From the NCBI GenBank assembly GCA_029557965.1, contig JAKQIM010000056.1, positions 1 to 64,000 on the forward strand: a stretch of 64,000 nt of DNA, read 5' to 3'. Positions 42,009 through 49,943 of this stretch are shown here, piece by piece. Positions within the stretch are counted from its first letter, which is position 1. Each line of letters starts with the position of its first letter. The translations under genes were made by a program, and so were the position numbers. This DNA is from Chloroflexota bacterium. Lineage in GTDB: Bacteria > Chloroflexota > Anaerolineae > Anaerolineales > UBA4823. The notes beneath the pieces were generated by a model. The model was not told the DNA's origin. It worked only from the letters and a program-made list of their open reading frames with translations, and did no database searches.

Positions 42009-44123
42009 CTATTCTGCCGCCACAGGCAGGGTGAAAATAAAGCGGGCACCAGACCCGGGTTCACTTTCTACCCAGATGCGCCCACCATGCCCCTGGATAG
42101 CCAACCGGCAGTATGCCAGGCCCAGGCCTAAGCCTTTTGGGCCTTCACGAACATTTAAGCGGCTGAACTTATCAAAAATCCGTTCGTGTTCAGATGCCGG
42201 TATCCCCGGGCCATTATCCTGAATCCAGACATACACCTTTTCTTCTTGCTGGTAAATGCCTACCCGGATCTGGCTCCCTGAGGGGGTGTATTTGGTGGCG
42301 TTTTCCAACAAGTTCGTGATCACACGGCGGATCATCTCTGAATCCACAAAAACCTGTCCAACACTGGGCGCAATATTCAGATCGATGGCTTGATCTTTGT
42401 TGATGGCAATCGGCAGCACCGCATCCACAGCTTCGCGGATCAAATCGCTGATGCTGGTAAACTGGCGGTTGCCAATCTGCTGACCAGCTTCCAGGCGGCT
42501 CATATCTAACAACGACTCGGTGAGACGCTGGATGCGCTCTGTGGAGCGTTGTGCAATCTCAAGCAGCGACTTGAGGGCAGGCTCATCGTCAACCGGCAGC
42601 ATTGTGTGCAGCGTATCCAGGCTCGAAACGACATTCCCCAGAGGAGAACGCAGATCATGGTAGATCATCGAGATCAGGTCGTCGCGCAGCGTATCCAAGT
42701 TCTTGCGCTCGGTAATATCTCTCAGCATCCATTGGATGCGCGGCGATTCTTCTGCCCGCACCAGGCGCACATACACCTCGATCGGCAGTTCATGCCCGCT
42801 GCGGGTGCGCAGGCGCGACTCATAATTTATCGTAGCGCCAGAGATCAGGTTTTCAAAGTTGTCGCCAACCAGTTCCAGGGCCACCGTATGCAACTGCGAG
42901 ATACGCATCCCTCGCAGCGTATCCTGGTTGTAATCGGTGGTCAGCACCGCCTTACGGTTGGCCTCTAAAATTTCACCCTGCCAGTTTGTCAGCAAGATGG
43001 GGTCAATACTATCTTCAAACAGATCGCGGTAGCTCTTGTGCGCCACCTGTAGCTGTTCGAAAAGCTGGGCATGCCGGATGGCTGTGCCCGCCAGGCTGCC
43101 GATACCGGTCAGCACCAGCAGGGCATCTGGATCAAATAAGCCGCTTTTTGGATTGACCGCCTCTAAGACGCCAATCACTTCGCCACGGTATTGGATGGGA
43201 GCACAGGCAATGCTCTTGGTCTGGAAACCCGTACGGCGGTCTGTTTCAGGATCAAAGCGCATATCCGCGCTCACATCCTGGATCACAATACCTCTGCCCT
43301 CTTGGAACACCCAGCCCGCCACCCCTTGCCCAACCTGCAAGCGAGACTTCATTACATACTGCCCGGCCCAACCGGTGGCGGCCCGAAAGACCAGGGAATT
43401 GTCTTTGGTATCCAGCAAGGCCAGCGAGGCAGCCTGCACATTCAAGGTTTGGGTGATCTGCCGCATGATGCCCGATAAGACATCTTCCAGGTTCAGGCTG
43501 ACAGAAATACCGGCGGCGCTCTCGGCCAACCAGGTCATTACACGCGCCTGGCGCTGGCTGTCGGCATACAGGCGGGCATTCAAAACCGCAATGCCGGCCT
43601 GGTCGGCAATCGCCTGGACCAATGCCATGTGTTCAGATGTGAAGAAGCCCGGTTGGGTATGAACCAGGGTGATCACGCCCACCAGCAAATCGCGCGCCAT
43701 CAAGGGAGCCGCCGCCGCCGACTTGGGGCCGAAACGCTCTTCTTCCTCGTACTGGCGTGACATCCAACGCTCGTCCTGGCTGGTATCTGGCACCAAAACA
43801 GCAGTACGGTTGCGCACTACCCAGCCCGCCAACCCCGAATCCAGAGTGGCTCTCAGACGCTGCGTGGTGTGGTTATGTACTTTTTCGCCAACAACAATGG
43901 CCGACTCGACCGGTTTGCCGTTATCATCCAGCACAATCAGGCTGCCGCTGCTCGCGCCAACAGATTGCAATGAGAGGAACAGCACTCGTTGCAAAACGGT
44001 ACGCAAATCCAGCGCTGAGCTCAGCTCACGGCTAATATGATAAAGCAACTCAAGAGACGAGCGCACTGCGACGTCGCCTTCGGGCTGCAATGTTAGAGGG
44101 GATTCTTTGATCTCATCTACCAT
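42009..44123 (-). CDS. Sensor histidine kinase, GAF-GAF-PAS
   Basis: 704 residues without TM helices. GAF 1 (about 25-190, ELLYHISRELSSALDLRTVLQRVL to QAGIAVLNARLYADS), GAF 2 (about 200-350, ESAAGISVSLNLEDVLSGIM), PAS (about 360-480; FEDSIDPILLTNWQGEILEANRKAV, with PAC segment IQWMLRDITERKNLDTL), HisKA with the phosphoacceptor in LISMIYHDLRSPLGNVV, and HATPase_c (N box LTNLLENATKYTP, DNGPGIP, GLGLGLAYCRLAI). All catalytic motifs look intact. It lies 73 nt downstream of holB and has its own promoter overlapping the end of holB. No cognate response regulator is encoded nearby. Confidence 0.93.
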   Translation of the reverse strand: MVDEIKESPLTLQPEGDVAVRSSLELLYHISRELSSALDLRTVLQRVLFLSLQSVGASSGSLIVLDDNGKPVESAIVVGEKVHNHTTQRLRATLDSGLAGWVVRNRTAVLVPDTSQDERWMSRQYEEEERFGPKSAAAAPLMARDLLVGVITLVHTQPGFFTSEHMALVQAIADQAGIAVLNARLYADSQRQARVMTWLAESAAGISVSLNLEDVLSGIMRQITQTLNVQAASLALLDTKDNSLVFRAATGWAGQYVMKSRLQVGQGVAGWVFQEGRGIVIQDVSADMRFDPETDRRTGFQTKSIACAPIQYRGEVIGVLEAVNPKSGLFDPDALLVLTGIGSLAGTAIRHAQLFEQLQVAHKSYRDLFEDSIDPILLTNWQGEILEANRKAVLTTDYNQDTLRGMRISQLHTVALELVGDNFENLISGATINYESRLRTRSGHELPIEVYVRLVRAEESPRIQWMLRDITERKNLDTLRDDLISMIYHDLRSPLGNVVSSLDTLHTMLPVDDEPALKSLLEIAQRSTERIQRLTESLLDMSRLEAGQQIGNRQFTSISDLIREAVDAVLPIAINKDQAIDLNIAPSVGQVFVDSEMIRRVITNLLENATKYTPSGSQIRVGIYQQEEKVYVWIQDNGPGIPASEHERIFDKFSRLNVREGPKGLGLGLAYCRLAIQGHGGRIWVESEPGSGARFIFTLPVAAE

Positions 44124-44179
44124 CCCGGCTGCCTTATCGTCAATTCCGGGTCGAGAGGATACCGATTACGTTGTGCTTG

Positions 44180-44208
44180 AGTATAGCACATTAAAGTTAG
44201 GCAGACAA
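44180..44208 (-). promoter_or_regulatory. Probable promoter of the GAF-GAF-PAS kinase gene
   Basis: On the minus strand: TTGTCT (44208-44203, in the end of holB), a 17-bp spacer and an extended -10 TGCTATACT (hexamer 44185-44180). The leader would be about 50 nt. Confidence 0.55.
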
Positions 44209-45201
44209 TGAAACCTGGATTTGCGGCAGGTCTAGCAGCAGCCCCTCAAGGGCCAGGCGAGCATTGACGTTGCGATCCAGGCGGTTCAAGGTGTTATCTA
44301 CCGCGGCCGTCACTTGCCGGGCTGCAGCAAGTTCCAGGTGTGCGGCAACCTGGCGGATCGCTTCGGCATAATCGACATTGGTGGGCGTCACCTGCGAACC
44401 ACCTGCACAAAGCATCACATCGCGCCAGAGTGAAAGCCAGGTCAGCAGAGCGCCGCGCAAAGCGTCCTTCTGTTCGTACATCGTGCGGGCGTACCCCAGG
44501 CGCTCGACCCGGTTTGCCGGCAGCAGGGCGAACAAATCTCTTAGCCAGAGCTGGCGCTGTTCCATTAAATCAGGCGTATCGTTGAGTCGCAGGGCATAAC
44601 CGGGGCGACCATCAGAGATACAGGCCAAAACGTGCGCCTGGTCAGCCGGCAGGCCCCACTGGGTCTGCAAGCCCTGGCTGACCTGCTCTTGGGTCAGCGG
44701 GCGCAAACGCAGCACCTCACAACGTGAGAGGATCGTCGGCAGCACACCCTCGGGGCTGGTGGCGGTCAACATTAATACCACTTGCGGGGCGGGCTCTTCC
44801 AAAGTTTTGAGCAGGGCATTCGCCGCACTGATGTGAGCCTCTTCAAAGCGCAGCAGCAAGGCCACCCGAAAACGCGCTTCATATGGCGAGAGGGCCAGGG
44901 CATGCTGAAGCTCACGCACCTGGTCAACCTTCAACGTGCCACCCTCTTGCTCGGCCCGCACCACAGCCAGGTCAGGGTGCTGCATGGCCTGCAGGTGCAC
45001 GCAAGATGAACAAGTCCCACACGGATCACCAGGAGCAGGCGGGGCCTGGCAGTTCAAGGCTTGCGCCAGGCGTAAGGCCAGGGTGCGGCGGCCAACTCCC
45101 TGGGGGCCGGTGAACAGGTAAGCATGGCGCGCCCGCCCCTGTGCCACGTGCTGGCGCAGGAGGTCAACCGCCCATTCATGACCCAACATACCCCAATTCA
45201 T
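44197..45201 (-). CDS. holB: DNA polymerase III subunit delta' (clamp loader)
   Basis: A 334-residue AAA+ clamp-loader protein. N-terminal GMLGHEWAVDLLRQHVAQGRARHAYLFTGPQGVGRRTLALRLAQAL (Walker A-like GPQGVGRRT), a zinc-binding Cys set (CQAPPAPGDPCGTCSSC), the sensor region LLLRFEEAHISAANALLKTLEEPAPQVVLMLTATSPEGVLPTILSRCEVLRL with the SRC motif, and a diverged C-terminal helical domain. It helps load the sliding clamp at the replication fork. The ATG at 45201 is 6 nt after a TAGAAT, with TTGTCA 17 bp further. It is divergent from pcrA. Confidence 0.93.
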   Translation of the reverse strand: MNWGMLGHEWAVDLLRQHVAQGRARHAYLFTGPQGVGRRTLALRLAQALNCQAPPAPGDPCGTCSSCVHLQAMQHPDLAVVRAEQEGGTLKVDQVRELQHALALSPYEARFRVALLLRFEEAHISAANALLKTLEEPAPQVVLMLTATSPEGVLPTILSRCEVLRLRPLTQEQVSQGLQTQWGLPADQAHVLACISDGRPGYALRLNDTPDLMEQRQLWLRDLFALLPANRVERLGYARTMYEQKDALRGALLTWLSLWRDVMLCAGGSQVTPTNVDYAEAIRQVAAHLELAAARQVTAAVDNTLNRLDRNVNARLALEGLLLDLPQIQVSLSA

Positions 45202-45207
45202 AGCGTC

Positions 45208-45236
45208 ATTCTAACAAAGAGCAGGCGGATTGACAA
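45208..45236 (-). promoter_or_regulatory. Leaderless promoter of holB
   Basis: On the minus strand: TTGTCA (45236-45231), a 17-bp spacer, TAGAAT (45213-45208), then 6 nt to the ATG at 45201. There is no room for a ribosome binding site. Confidence 0.75.
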
Positions 45237-45267
45237 CCGACAAAAGGCGCATTTTTGTCCTCAGCCG

Positions 45268-45296
45268 TTGACATGCCCATGTTGTGACGGTAGAAT
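45268..45296 (+). promoter_or_regulatory. Leaderless promoter of pcrA
   Basis: Consensus TTGACA (45268-45273), a 17-bp spacer, TAGAAT (45291-45296), then 7 nt to the GTG at 45304. It is back-to-back with the holB promoter; the two -35 boxes are 31 bp apart. Confidence 0.8.
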
Positions 45297-45303
45297 GAGG
45301 CCC

Positions 45304-47514
45304 GTGAATTTTCTTGATGGACTTAACCCCCAACAACAACGGGCCGTCACAGCGGGCCTTGGACCAGTGCTGGTCTTGGCTGGGCCGGGCTCAGGTAAAA
45401 CGCGGGTCTTGACCCAGCGGGTGGCCTATTTGATCGGTGCCATGGGCGTGCGGCCTTACCAGATCTTGGCTGTTACTTTCACCAACAAGGCGGCCCGCGA
45501 GATGGAAGGACGCGTGATCGGCCTGCTGGGAGAGAGCGCCCGCGGCGTCACCCTGGGCACCTTTCATGCCATTTGTGCCCGTATCTTGCGCCGAGAGGCA
45601 GAACACCTGCCGCTCGACTCCAATTTTGTCATCTTCGACGATGACGACCAGCACAGCCTGGTCAGGCGTGCCATCAGCGAGCTTAACCTGGACGAAAAGA
45701 TCTACCGGCCCCAGGCCATCCACGGATCCATCTCCAATGCCAAAAACGAGCTGCTCCTGCCAGATGAATATCCCGTTCAGACTTACCGGGATGAGGTTGT
45801 CAAGCGCGTGTATGTGCGCTACCAGCAAATGCTGTTGGCCAATAATGCCGTAGATTTTGACGATCTTTTGTTATATACGGCTAAGCTGCTTGAAGAAAAC
45901 CAGGTGGTGCGCGAAAAATACGCCCGCCGTTATGAGCATGTGCTGGTGGATGAATTCCAGGATACCAACCAGGCTCAATACAGCCTGCTCAAACACCTGG
46001 CTTCTTTCCATAATAATATATTTGCGGTCGGCGATGCCGACCAATCCATCTACCGCTGGCGCGGCGCCGATTACCGCAATGTGCTGCGCTTCGAGCAAGA
46101 TTACCCTGCCACCCAGGTGGTGCTGTTGGAACAGAACTACCGCTCCACCCAGCGCATCCTGGATATCGCCATGGCTGTGATCGACCGCAACCCGCACCGC
46201 AAGCGCAAACATCTCTTTACCGATCGTGGCGAGGGGGTCAAAACTTTTCTCCACCAGGCATACGATGACCGCGCCGAAGCTGCATTCGTGGTGGATACCA
46301 TTGCCACCCTTATAGGTCGCAAACAAGCTCAGCCAGGTGACTTCGCCGCCATGTACCGCACCAATGCCCAGTCCCGCCTGCTGGAAGAGGCCTTTTTGCA
46401 TGCCGGCCTGCCCTATAAGCTGGTTGGCGCACAGCGGTTCTACGGACGGCGCGAGGTGAAGGATGTGCTGGCTTACCTGCGCCTGGTGCACAACCCCAAC
46501 GATGAATTCAGCCTGGGGCGGACCATCAACACGCCCGCGCGCGGCATTGGCGACAAGACCCTGCAAGTGCTGCGCACCCAGGCACAGAAACTCAACCTGA
46601 GCCCCGGTGGACTGCTGCTGCGCTTGCCGCGCGAGGCAGAGACACACCGAGAGGCCTTTACGGCACGCGCCCTATCGGCCCTGGTAGGCTTCGGCGATAA
46701 GCTGTCCAGTTGGAGCGCCCAGGCTGGCGAGCTTTCTCCCCTGCACCTGCTAGACCGCATCCTGTCGGACACGGATTATCACAGCTATATCGATGACGGC
46801 ACTGAAGAGGGGCACGATCGCTGGGAAAACGTGATGGAACTGCGCCGCCTGGCTGCCGAATACCAGGAGCGCAGCTTGAATGAATTTTTAGAAGATGTGG
46901 CCCTGGTCTCTGACCAGGATACCCTGGAAGCCAGCGCCAATGTGCCAACCCTGCTGACCTTGCACGCCGCCAAGGGGTTGGAATTTCCCATTGTCTTCAT
47001 CATCGGCTTGAACGATGGCACTTTGCCGCATTCGCGTTCCTTTGAAGACCCCGAGGCAATGCAAGAAGAGCGCCGCCTGCTCTATGTGGGCATCACGCGC
47101 GCCAAAGACCGCCTCTACCTGGTGAACGCCCAAAACCGCAGCACCTACGGGTACGGAGAGCCAGCCGACCCATCGCGCTTCTTAGACGATATCCCGGCAG
47201 AGTTGATCGAAGAAAGCAGCCCAGACCGGCCTGCCTATCGCTCTCAACCTGCTTCTTCCAACCGCACCTGGTCTGGCAGCAGCGGCGCCACGCGCTGGCA
47301 ATCTTCCAGCCAACCCAGGCCTCAAGACTCTGCCCCTATCATCAAGCAGCAGTTTCCGCCGGGCTCGCACGTAGAACATTCGACCTGGGGCCCTGGCATG
47401 GTGTTGAACAGCCGCTTGATGGATAATGATGAGATTGTAGATATATTCTTCGAGAGTGTAGGCTTGAAGCGGGTAGCCGCATCATTGGCAAAACTGAAGA
47501 TTCGTGAAAAATAA
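45304..47514 (+). CDS. pcrA: UvrD/PcrA-family DNA helicase
   Basis: A 736-residue SF1A helicase of full length for PcrA/UvrD. Motifs in order: LNPQQQRAVTAGLGPVLVLAGPGSGKTRVLTQRVAYLI (Q motif and Walker A), TFTNKAAREMEGRV, VDEFQDTNQAQY (Walker B), GDADQSIYRWRGADYRN, LEQNYRS, TLHAAKGLEFPIVFIIGL and RRLLYVGITRAKDRLYL. The C-terminus carries the RNA-polymerase-binding tudor-like domain (HVEHSTWGPGMVL to VASLAKLKI) after a Ser/Pro-rich linker. It acts in nucleotide-excision repair and replication restart. I start at the GTG at 45304, 7 nt after the -10; the frame upstream to 45124 overlaps the promoter and the divergent holB gene. Confidence 0.96.
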   Translation: MNFLDGLNPQQQRAVTAGLGPVLVLAGPGSGKTRVLTQRVAYLIGAMGVRPYQILAVTFTNKAAREMEGRVIGLLGESARGVTLGTFHAICARILRREAEHLPLDSNFVIFDDDDQHSLVRRAISELNLDEKIYRPQAIHGSISNAKNELLLPDEYPVQTYRDEVVKRVYVRYQQMLLANNAVDFDDLLLYTAKLLEENQVVREKYARRYEHVLVDEFQDTNQAQYSLLKHLASFHNNIFAVGDADQSIYRWRGADYRNVLRFEQDYPATQVVLLEQNYRSTQRILDIAMAVIDRNPHRKRKHLFTDRGEGVKTFLHQAYDDRAEAAFVVDTIATLIGRKQAQPGDFAAMYRTNAQSRLLEEAFLHAGLPYKLVGAQRFYGRREVKDVLAYLRLVHNPNDEFSLGRTINTPARGIGDKTLQVLRTQAQKLNLSPGGLLLRLPREAETHREAFTARALSALVGFGDKLSSWSAQAGELSPLHLLDRILSDTDYHSYIDDGTEEGHDRWENVMELRRLAAEYQERSLNEFLEDVALVSDQDTLEASANVPTLLTLHAAKGLEFPIVFIIGLNDGTLPHSRSFEDPEAMQEERRLLYVGITRAKDRLYLVNAQNRSTYGYGEPADPSRFLDDIPAELIEESSPDRPAYRSQPASSNRTWSGSSGATRWQSSSQPRPQDSAPIIKQQFPPGSHVEHSTWGPGMVLNSRLMDNDEIVDIFFESVGLKRVAASLAKLKIREK

Positions 47515-47541
47515 CGCGTATACGATTCGCATTTTCCGCTG

Positions 47542-47547
47542 TATAAT
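47542..47547 (+). promoter_or_regulatory. -10 box of the tsaE operon, leaderless layout
   Basis: TATAAT (47542-47547) is followed by 6 nt and the tsaE ATG at 47554. No ribosome binding site and no clear -35. Confidence 0.6.
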
Positions 47548-47553
47548 CCCCTC

Positions 47554-48048
47554 ATGCCAATCCTAGATGCCCACTCCCTTGAGATCATCAGCCGCAGCGC
47601 CGAACAAACCCGGCGCGTGGGCATGCGCCTGGGCTCATTACTGCAAGCCGGAGACCTGGTTGGGCTGGTGGGAGATCTGGGCAGTGGAAAAACCACCCTG
47701 GTGCAGGGGATAGCGGCGGGCTGGGGCTCTTTGGATGCGGTCACCAGCCCGACTTTTGTGCTGGTAAACGTATACCGCCGTCCAAACGGCGATCAGCTCT
47801 ATCACATGGACGCTTACCGCTTGAGCGGCGCGGCCGAAGCGATTGACCTGGACCTGGATACCTTGTTAGCGCAAGGCCCGCTGTTGGTCGAGTGGGCGGA
47901 GCGCGCCCAGGCTGCGCTGCCCCCACAAGGGTTGTGGACCAACCTGACCTATGTCAGCGACGAGCAGCGCGATATGGTTTTCACAGCCCACGGCTTGTAT
48001 TACGAAAACTTGCTGGGTAAATTCCGCAAGCTGGTGTACGGAGGATAA
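47554..48048 (+). CDS. tsaE: tRNA threonylcarbamoyladenosine biosynthesis ATPase TsaE
   Basis: 164 residues. The P-loop is in GDLVGLVGDLGSGKTTLVQGIAAGWG, followed by the family segment VTSPTFVLVNVY and the DAYRL block (YHMDAYRLSGAAEAIDLDLDTLL). TsaE is the ATPase that drives the TsaB-TsaD complex making t6A37 in ANN-decoding tRNAs. It runs directly into tsaB (stop TAA at 48046-48048, ATG at 48049). tsaD is not in this window. The 6-nt distance from TATAAT suggests a leaderless message. Confidence 0.94.
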   Translation: MPILDAHSLEIISRSAEQTRRVGMRLGSLLQAGDLVGLVGDLGSGKTTLVQGIAAGWGSLDAVTSPTFVLVNVYRRPNGDQLYHMDAYRLSGAAEAIDLDLDTLLAQGPLLVEWAERAQAALPPQGLWTNLTYVSDEQRDMVFTAHGLYYENLLGKFRKLVYGG

Positions 48049-48744
48049 ATGCTGCTGGCGGTGGACACCTCAACCCGCACCATCGGGCTGGCTTTATATG
48101 ACGGCGTGCAGGTGATTTGCGAAAATACCTGGGCCAGCCGCGATTACCACACAGTAGAGCTGGCCCCGGCCCTGGCTGATGCCCTGGCACGCGCCCGGGT
48201 TCAAATGTCTGATCTAAAGATCCTGGCGGTGGCTCTGGGCCCCGGTTCGTTTACCGGGTTGCGCATCGGGCTGGCCCTGGTCAAGGGGATTGCCCTGGCG
48301 CGCCACCTGCCGGTGATCGGCATCCCCACGCTTGACGCCCTGGCTGCTTCGCAGCCTGTTCGCCAGATGCCCCTGATCGCCATCTTGAATGCAGGGCGAG
48401 GCCGCCTGGCAGTAGGCAGGTACCAGGCAGGCGAAGATAATTGGCAGCCCAGCACGCCGGCAGAAGTGCTGGATATCGAACGCCTGTCGCGTCAAATCAA
48501 CCAACCCACCCTGGTTTGCGGCGAGTTGACGGAAGAAGAACGCCGCATCCTGGCGCGCAAACACAAGAATGTGGTGCTGGCCTCTCCGGCTCACACCCTG
48601 CGCCGTCCGGCCTTCTTGGCAGAGCTGGCCTGGCAGCAGTGGCAAGGCCTTTCAGCGGCCTCACAAGCTTCCTTAAGCCAGGCATCCGAAATTGCGGCCC
48701 TTTCTCCCCTGTATTTGCATGTAGGGGACCCAATCCCCGGGTAA
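48049..48744 (+). CDS. tsaB: tRNA threonylcarbamoyladenosine biosynthesis protein TsaB
   Basis: A 231-residue ASKHA-fold protein starting MLLAVDTSTRTIGLALYDG, with the family hallmark VALGPGSFTGLRIGLALVKGIALA (about 62-86). TsaB is an inactive paralogue of TsaD that scaffolds the t6A-forming complex. GGAGG lies 4-5 nt before the ATG, at the very end of tsaE, so the two are coupled. rimI follows after 1 nt. Confidence 0.94.
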   Translation: MLLAVDTSTRTIGLALYDGVQVICENTWASRDYHTVELAPALADALARARVQMSDLKILAVALGPGSFTGLRIGLALVKGIALARHLPVIGIPTLDALAASQPVRQMPLIAILNAGRGRLAVGRYQAGEDNWQPSTPAEVLDIERLSRQINQPTLVCGELTEEERRILARKHKNVVLASPAHTLRRPAFLAELAWQQWQGLSAASQASLSQASEIAALSPLYLHVGDPIPG

Positions 48745-48745
48745 T

Positions 48746-49279
48746 ATGGCTGCTCTAACACGACCTGCCTATTCCAGCCTGGGTGTCTTATACCGGCCGA
48801 TGAGGCTGGAGGATATCGATGCGGTGCATGCCATTGATCAGCAGTCGTTCAGCTTGCCGTGGCCGCGCCGCTCTTACTTGTTTGAGGTAACCGAGAATCC
48901 GTCTGCCCGGCCGTGGGTGGCCGAATTGGAACCCCCTGCACCCCCAGCCATTGTGGGCATGGTGGTTACCTGGCTGATCATGGATGAAGCCCATATCGCC
49001 ACCATTGCTGTCCACCCAGAGTATCGCGGCCGTGGCATTGGCCGTCGGCTGCTGGCGGCGGTTTTATTCGATTGTTACGTAGATGGCGCTCGCAGTGCTA
49101 CCCTTGAAGTGCGCGTCAGCAACCAGGTGGCGCAGCAGATGTACACCCGGTTTGGCTTTGAAGAGGTGGGCCGGCGGGCGCATTATTACCATGATAACAA
49201 TGAAGATGCCGTCATCATGACACGCAGCGGCATGGACGAGCAGTATAAGGCGTGGCTAGATAAGGAGCGACACACTTAG
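48746..49279 (+). CDS. rimI: Ribosomal protein S18 alanine N-acetyltransferase-like (GNAT)
   Basis: A 177-residue GNAT acetyltransferase. The acetyl-CoA binding motif is IATIAVHPEYRGRGIGRRLLAAVL (Q/RxxGxG/A), and the C-terminal block NQVAQQMYTRFGFEEVGRRAHYYHDNNEDAVIMTR matches RimI. The N-terminus YRPMRLEDIDAVHAIDQQSFSLPWPRRSY is the usual RimI substrate-side segment. rimI next to tsaB is a common bacterial arrangement. Its target is most likely ribosomal S18, though other N-termini are possible. It begins 1 nt after tsaB without a clear ribosome binding site, so translation is probably coupled. Confidence 0.9.
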   Translation: MAALTRPAYSSLGVLYRPMRLEDIDAVHAIDQQSFSLPWPRRSYLFEVTENPSARPWVAELEPPAPPAIVGMVVTWLIMDEAHIATIAVHPEYRGRGIGRRLLAAVLFDCYVDGARSATLEVRVSNQVAQQMYTRFGFEEVGRRAHYYHDNNEDAVIMTRSGMDEQYKAWLDKERHT

Positions 49280-49281
49280 AC

Positions 49282-49923
49282 ATGGTGAATCTCAGCGCGG
49301 CCGAAGAAACCCTACAGCATGTGGCCCAAGAAGTATCCAATTGCCAACGCTGTCAATTGCATTACTCCCGAAAAAACGCGGTGCCAGGTGAAGGCCCTGC
49401 AAACGCCTGCATCATGTTCATTGGCGAAGGGCCAGGATTTCACGAAAACGAGCAGGGCCGGCCCTTTGTAGGCGCCGCCGGCAGATACCTGGATGAGTTG
49501 TTGGAAAAGATTGGCATGCAACGCTCAGAAGTCTTTATCGGCAATGTGATCAAGTGCCGCCCGCCGAGCAACCGTGACCCCTTGCCCGAAGAGTTGGCTG
49601 CTTGCGGCGATTATCTTGAGCGCCAGATCCAGGCCATCAACCCGCAGGTAATCGTGACCCTGGGACGCTTCTCAATGGCCCGCTTCCTGCAAAACGTCAA
49701 GATCAGTGAAGTGCACGGGCAGTCTTTCCAGGTCAGGGGCCGCCTGGTGCTTCCCATGTTCCACCCAGCGGCTGCCTTGCACCAGCCATCCTTAAAACCA
49801 CAACTTGAGCGCGACTTTGCCTCTTTGCCAGACTTGATAACCTTGAAGGACAAAGCCACGCCGGTTGAATCTCAAAACGATACTCAACCCAAGGCAGAGC
49901 CGAAACAGTTGAGCTTATTCTAA
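49282..49923 (+). CDS. Family 4-type uracil-DNA glycosylase (4Fe-4S)
   Basis: 213 residues. The active-site motif is FIGEGPGFHENEQGRPFVGAAGRYLDELLEKIG and the second motif MFHPAAAL. Four Cys residues fit the 4Fe-4S ligands of family 4/5 enzymes: NCQRCQL (C-x2-C) near residue 20, then IKCRPP and LAACGDY around 95-112. It removes uracil from deaminated DNA. It begins 2 nt after rimI and is followed after 20 nt by the nucleotide-sugar dehydrogenase, so DNA repair, tRNA modification and glycan genes share one transcriptional run. The Asp/Glu after PG (HENEQ) differs slightly from the usual EDxxG. Confidence 0.92.
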   Translation: MVNLSAAEETLQHVAQEVSNCQRCQLHYSRKNAVPGEGPANACIMFIGEGPGFHENEQGRPFVGAAGRYLDELLEKIGMQRSEVFIGNVIKCRPPSNRDPLPEELAACGDYLERQIQAINPQVIVTLGRFSMARFLQNVKISEVHGQSFQVRGRLVLPMFHPAAALHQPSLKPQLERDFASLPDLITLKDKATPVESQNDTQPKAEPKQLSLF

Positions 49924-49943
49924 ACGAACAGAAGGGTAAACAT

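Noticed and set aside
45124-45303. Upstream extension of pcrA by 60 codons
   Set aside because: Covers the pcrA promoter and the divergent holB start; the helicase family begins at the GTG at 45304.
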